Shown here: one piece after another, positions 19,374-21,143 of the stretch
Position numbering within the stretch: the first letter of the stretch is position 1
Layout of the letters: the number at the start of each line of letters is the position of its first letter
Assembly (NCBI GenBank): GCA_046724665.1
Contig: JBKOWZ010000203.1
Location: 1-21,143 of the forward strand
DNA length: 21,143 bases
Source: Actinocrinis sp046724665
GTDB taxonomy: Bacteria > Actinomycetota > Actinomycetes > Streptomycetales > Catenulisporaceae
Direction: 5' to 3'
Position numbers and translations under genes: made by a program
The notes under the pieces: model-generated
What the model was told of the DNA's origin: nothing
The model's database searches: none
Seen by the model: only the letters and a program-made list of their open reading frames with translations

Positions 19374-19717
19374 GGTGACGGGGTCCTTCCGAGGGCTCGG
19401 ACTCACTGCGCGCCGCCGAGGGTCGCTCACAGCCCCGCCTGCGGCGCTCCGGGATCTCGGACGACCCGGTGGAGGAGTGGTGGCCGACCGACTCCGGAGC
19501 GTGCGGGGAGGATAGAAGGCAGCGCAAACGAGCAGTGTAGCCGAAAGGCCAACTGCTGTCGAGCCCGGGGCATCGACTCCACGTCGTCCCAGGTCAGCGG
19601 CAGGCAGCCCATCACGGGGCGCCGTCACACACCCCGGAAGGCCGCCTTGTGCGCGCCTCCGGCGGAACCCTCGACCCGCCCGCACACGGGGAGAACCAAA
19701 CCAATCCTCGCCGCCGA

Positions 19718-19744
19718 CGAGGGACTCTAAACATTGAGTCCTCG
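19718..19744. repeat. Inverted repeat in the rpoB leader
   Basis: GGACTC (19722-19727) and GAGTCC (19736-19741) flank the AT-rich 8-mer TAAACATT. The pairing extends to 9 bp with a single bulged G. It could be an operator-like dyad or an RNA hairpin. With the candidate promoter at 19825-19853 it would lie about 75-100 nt into the transcript. Confidence 0.5.
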
Positions 19745-19824
19745 CACCGGTCCGACTTCAGTCCGCTCGCACGGCCCCTGCTGCGCTGCCTCGGGGGGCC
19801 GGCCGCGGTGAACCAGACGTCCGA

Positions 19825-19853
19825 AGAATCGCGCGCCCAGGGCTTTTCGTCAA
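19825..19853 (-). promoter_or_regulatory. Candidate rpoBC promoter
   Basis: TTGACG (19853-19848), five of six bases of the consensus -35, is followed after 17 nt by GATTCT (19830-19825), which keeps the key A and final T of the -10. The start of transcription would be near 19818, giving an rpoB leader of about 445 nt. Motif evidence only; other promoters in this gap are possible. Confidence 0.45.
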
Positions 19854-20030
19854 GAGTTACCGCCGACCAGGAGTGTCTACTGGCCGGTCAGCGGCCGACC
19901 TGCATGATCACCCGCTGCGCGCGGGTCTCGCAGGTTCACTCGGGACGGTGAATAAAATGCCTCTTTCGGGTGCACGGAGGCATCAGTACATGGAAACGAG
20001 GCGCGTTACTTGTCCGGGGGCGCGCGAAGA

Positions 20031-20073
20031 CGCGGGAGGGGGCGCGACCACTCGGATCGCGCCCCCTCCCGCG
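20031..20073 (-). terminator. Strong terminator hairpin after rplJL
   Basis: This is a perfect 17-bp, almost all-GC stem (arms 20031-20047 and 20057-20073) with a 9-nt loop, 55 nt past the rplL stop. On the minus strand it is followed by TCTTCG, with no real T-tract. It is the most stable hairpin in the window and should stop or strongly attenuate rplJL transcripts before rpoB. Confidence 0.85.
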
Positions 20074-20128
20074 CAAGGCTCGCGAACTCGGCGAACGTGC
20101 CGCCGAGCCCGCCAACGGTTTGACGGTG

Positions 20129-20518
20129 TTACTTGACCGTGACGCCGGCGCCGACTTCCTTCAGGGCGGCGGCGGCCTTGTCGGCGGTCTCCTTGTTGAC
20201 CTTCTCGAGCAGGACCTTCGGCGCGCCGTCCACGACGTCCTTGGCCTCCTTGAGACCCAGCGAGGTCAGCTCGCGCACGACCTTGATGACCTGGATCTTC
20301 TTCTCGCCGGCCGACTCGATGATGACGTCGAACTCGTCCTTCTCCTCCTCGGCCGGGGCGGCGTCGGCGGGGCCGGCCGGGCCGGCGATGACGGTGGCGG
20401 CCGGGGCGGCGGCCTTGACGTCGAAGGTCTCCTCGAACAGCTTCACGAACTCGGAGAGCTCGATGAGAGTCAGTTCCTTGAACGCGTCGATGAGCTCCGC
20501 GTTGCTCAGCTTCGCCAT
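20129..20518 (-). CDS. rplL: 50S ribosomal protein L7/L12
   Basis: L7/L12 (129 aa) forms the multi-copy stalk that recruits and activates translational GTPases such as the EF-Tu and EF-G encoded downstream. I start at ATG 20518 (MAKLSNAELIDAFKELTLIELSEF); a frame 8 codons longer lacks family support, and GAAAGGA lies about 10 nt before this ATG. The N-terminal dimerisation domain (about 1-35) is followed by an Ala/Pro/Gly hinge with an acidic end (about 45-70, PAEEEKDEFDV). The C-terminal domain follows, with KIQVIKVVRELTSLGLKEAK and the conserved DGAPKVLLEKV. The length is normal. It lies 54 nt after rplJ. Confidence 0.97.
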   Translation of the reverse strand: MAKLSNAELIDAFKELTLIELSEFVKLFEETFDVKAAAPAATVIAGPAGPADAAPAEEEKDEFDVIIESAGEKKIQVIKVVRELTSLGLKEAKDVVDGAPKVLLEKVNKETADKAAAALKEVGAGVTVK

Positions 20519-20572
20519 GGTGGCGGGTTCCTTTCGGTGCAACAGAAAGACGGGTGGGCGGGACGGCTACAG

Positions 20573-21133
20573 CTACTCGGCGGGCGCGTCGGACGGGGCG
20601 GCGTCGGATACGTCGCCGCCCTGCTCGACCTTGGCGCGCAGCGCGTCCGCGGTGCGGGCGAACTGCGTCAGCGGCGCCTGGAAGAGCGCCGCGGCGTTCG
20701 CCAGCGTCGCCTTCATCGCGCCGGCCGCCTTGGCGAGCAGCACCTCGCGCGACTCGAGGTCGGCGAGCTTGGTGACCTCGGCGGCGGACAGCGGCCTGCC
20801 GTCCATCACCCCGCCCTTGATCACCAGCAGCGGGTTGGCCTTCGCGAAGTCGCGCAGCCCCTTGGCCGCCTCCACCGGGTCGCCCTTGACGAAGGCGATG
20901 GCGGACGGTCCGGCCAGCAGCTCCTCGAGCCCGGCGATGCCGGCCTCGGTGGCTGCCCGCTTGGTCAGCGTGTTCTTCACGACGGCGTACTGCGTGTCCG
21001 CGCCCAGGGAGCGACGCAGCTCCTTGAGCTGCTTCACGGTGAGCCCGCGATACTCGGTGAGCAGTGCCGCGCTGGACCCACGGAAGTACTCCGTGATCTC
21101 CTCGACGGCGGCCTGACGCTCAGCCTTCGCCAT
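20573..21133 (-). CDS. rplJ: 50S ribosomal protein L10
   Basis: L10 (186 aa) anchors L7/L12 dimers to the ribosome. In E. coli the L10-L12 complex represses its own mRNA through the rplJ leader, which lies outside this window. The sequence has the family N-terminus: MAKAERQAAVEEITEYFRGSS, then LLTEYRGLTVKQLKELRRSL and YAVVKNTLTKRAA. Later come SAIAFVKGDPVEAAKGLRDFAK and NPLLVIKGGVMDGRPLSAAEV, and the C-terminal helix that binds L12 dimers (about 130-170). The acidic tail is short. Only 10 nt of upstream sequence are visible, with no ribosome binding site in them, so the start rests on homology. The gene is complete. Confidence 0.96.
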   Translation of the reverse strand: MAKAERQAAVEEITEYFRGSSAALLTEYRGLTVKQLKELRRSLGADTQYAVVKNTLTKRAATEAGIAGLEELLAGPSAIAFVKGDPVEAAKGLRDFAKANPLLVIKGGVMDGRPLSAAEVTKLADLESREVLLAKAAGAMKATLANAAALFQAPLTQFARTADALRAKVEQGGDVSDAAPSDAPAE

Positions 21134-21143
21134 GCCAGGGCCC

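Larger units (their letters stand above)
19374..20128 (-). other. rplL-rpoB intergenic region
   Basis: I see no credible gene in these 755 nt. Open frames on either strand are short or low-complexity and match no family I know. Along the minus strand the region holds the rplL terminator (20031-20073), an A/T-richer pocket (about 19945-19965), a candidate rpoB promoter (19825-19853), an inverted repeat (19718-19744), and then about 340 nt of GC-rich leader up to the rpoB ribosome binding site. The size and content imply that rpoBC has its own promoter and a long untranslated leader. Confidence 0.6.

Noticed and set aside
19374..19685. N-terminal extension of RpoB by about 104 residues
   Set aside because: The extension is low-complexity, unlike any RpoB N-terminus, and a TTG with a good ribosome binding site gives the expected length.
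19649..19951. A plus-strand open frame of 100 codons in the rplL-rpoB gap
   Set aside because: No ribosome binding site, no recognisable domain, composition like intergenic DNA, and it crosses the candidate rpoB promoter.

Overview
The window is very GC-rich chromosomal DNA from an actinobacterium. The evidence is strong third-position G/C, frequent GTG and TTG starts, actinobacterial-type RpoB and RpoC, and hairpin terminators that lack a U-tract. The order or genus cannot be fixed from this sequence alone. Every gene I can support lies on the minus strand, so transcription runs from high to low coordinates. The window holds part of the core ribosomal protein/RNA polymerase cluster in its classical order.

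In transcription order: rplJ and rplL (L10 and the L7/L12 stalk, 21133-20129) end at a very strong hairpin (20031-20073). A gap of about 750 nt without a credible gene follows, holding a candidate rpoB promoter and an inverted repeat in the leader. Then come rpoB (TTG start) and rpoC (GTG start), closed by a 14-bp hairpin (11810-11851). A short accessory island follows: a Uma2-family nuclease-like protein, a small two-helix DUF4190-like membrane protein, and a membrane-anchored protein-kinase-fold protein that has lost the residues needed for catalysis. Next is a long leader and the str operon (rpsL, rpsG, fusA, tuf), which ends at a hairpin after tuf. The S10 operon then starts from its own likely promoter (rpsJ, rplC, rplD, rplW, rplB, rpsS, rplV, rpsC); rpsC runs off the left edge.

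The genes serve one purpose, building and running the transcription and translation machinery. Many neighbours are translationally coupled: TAATG at rpsL/rpsG and rplV/rpsC, TGATG at rplD/rplW, and an 8-nt overlap at rpsS/rplV.

The most interesting signal is non-coding. A nearly identical element of 38-39 nt, containing a small hairpin (core CCCGACCGCGTGGGTCGG on the minus strand), sits in the leaders of both the str operon (8988-9025) and the S10 operon (4235-4273). Such a shared leader could co-regulate the two operons. I cannot tie it to a named RNA family, although it may be widespread in actinobacteria. The second item of interest is the pseudokinase island between rpoC and rpsL. No tRNA, rRNA, CRISPR array, insertion sequence or phage feature was found.
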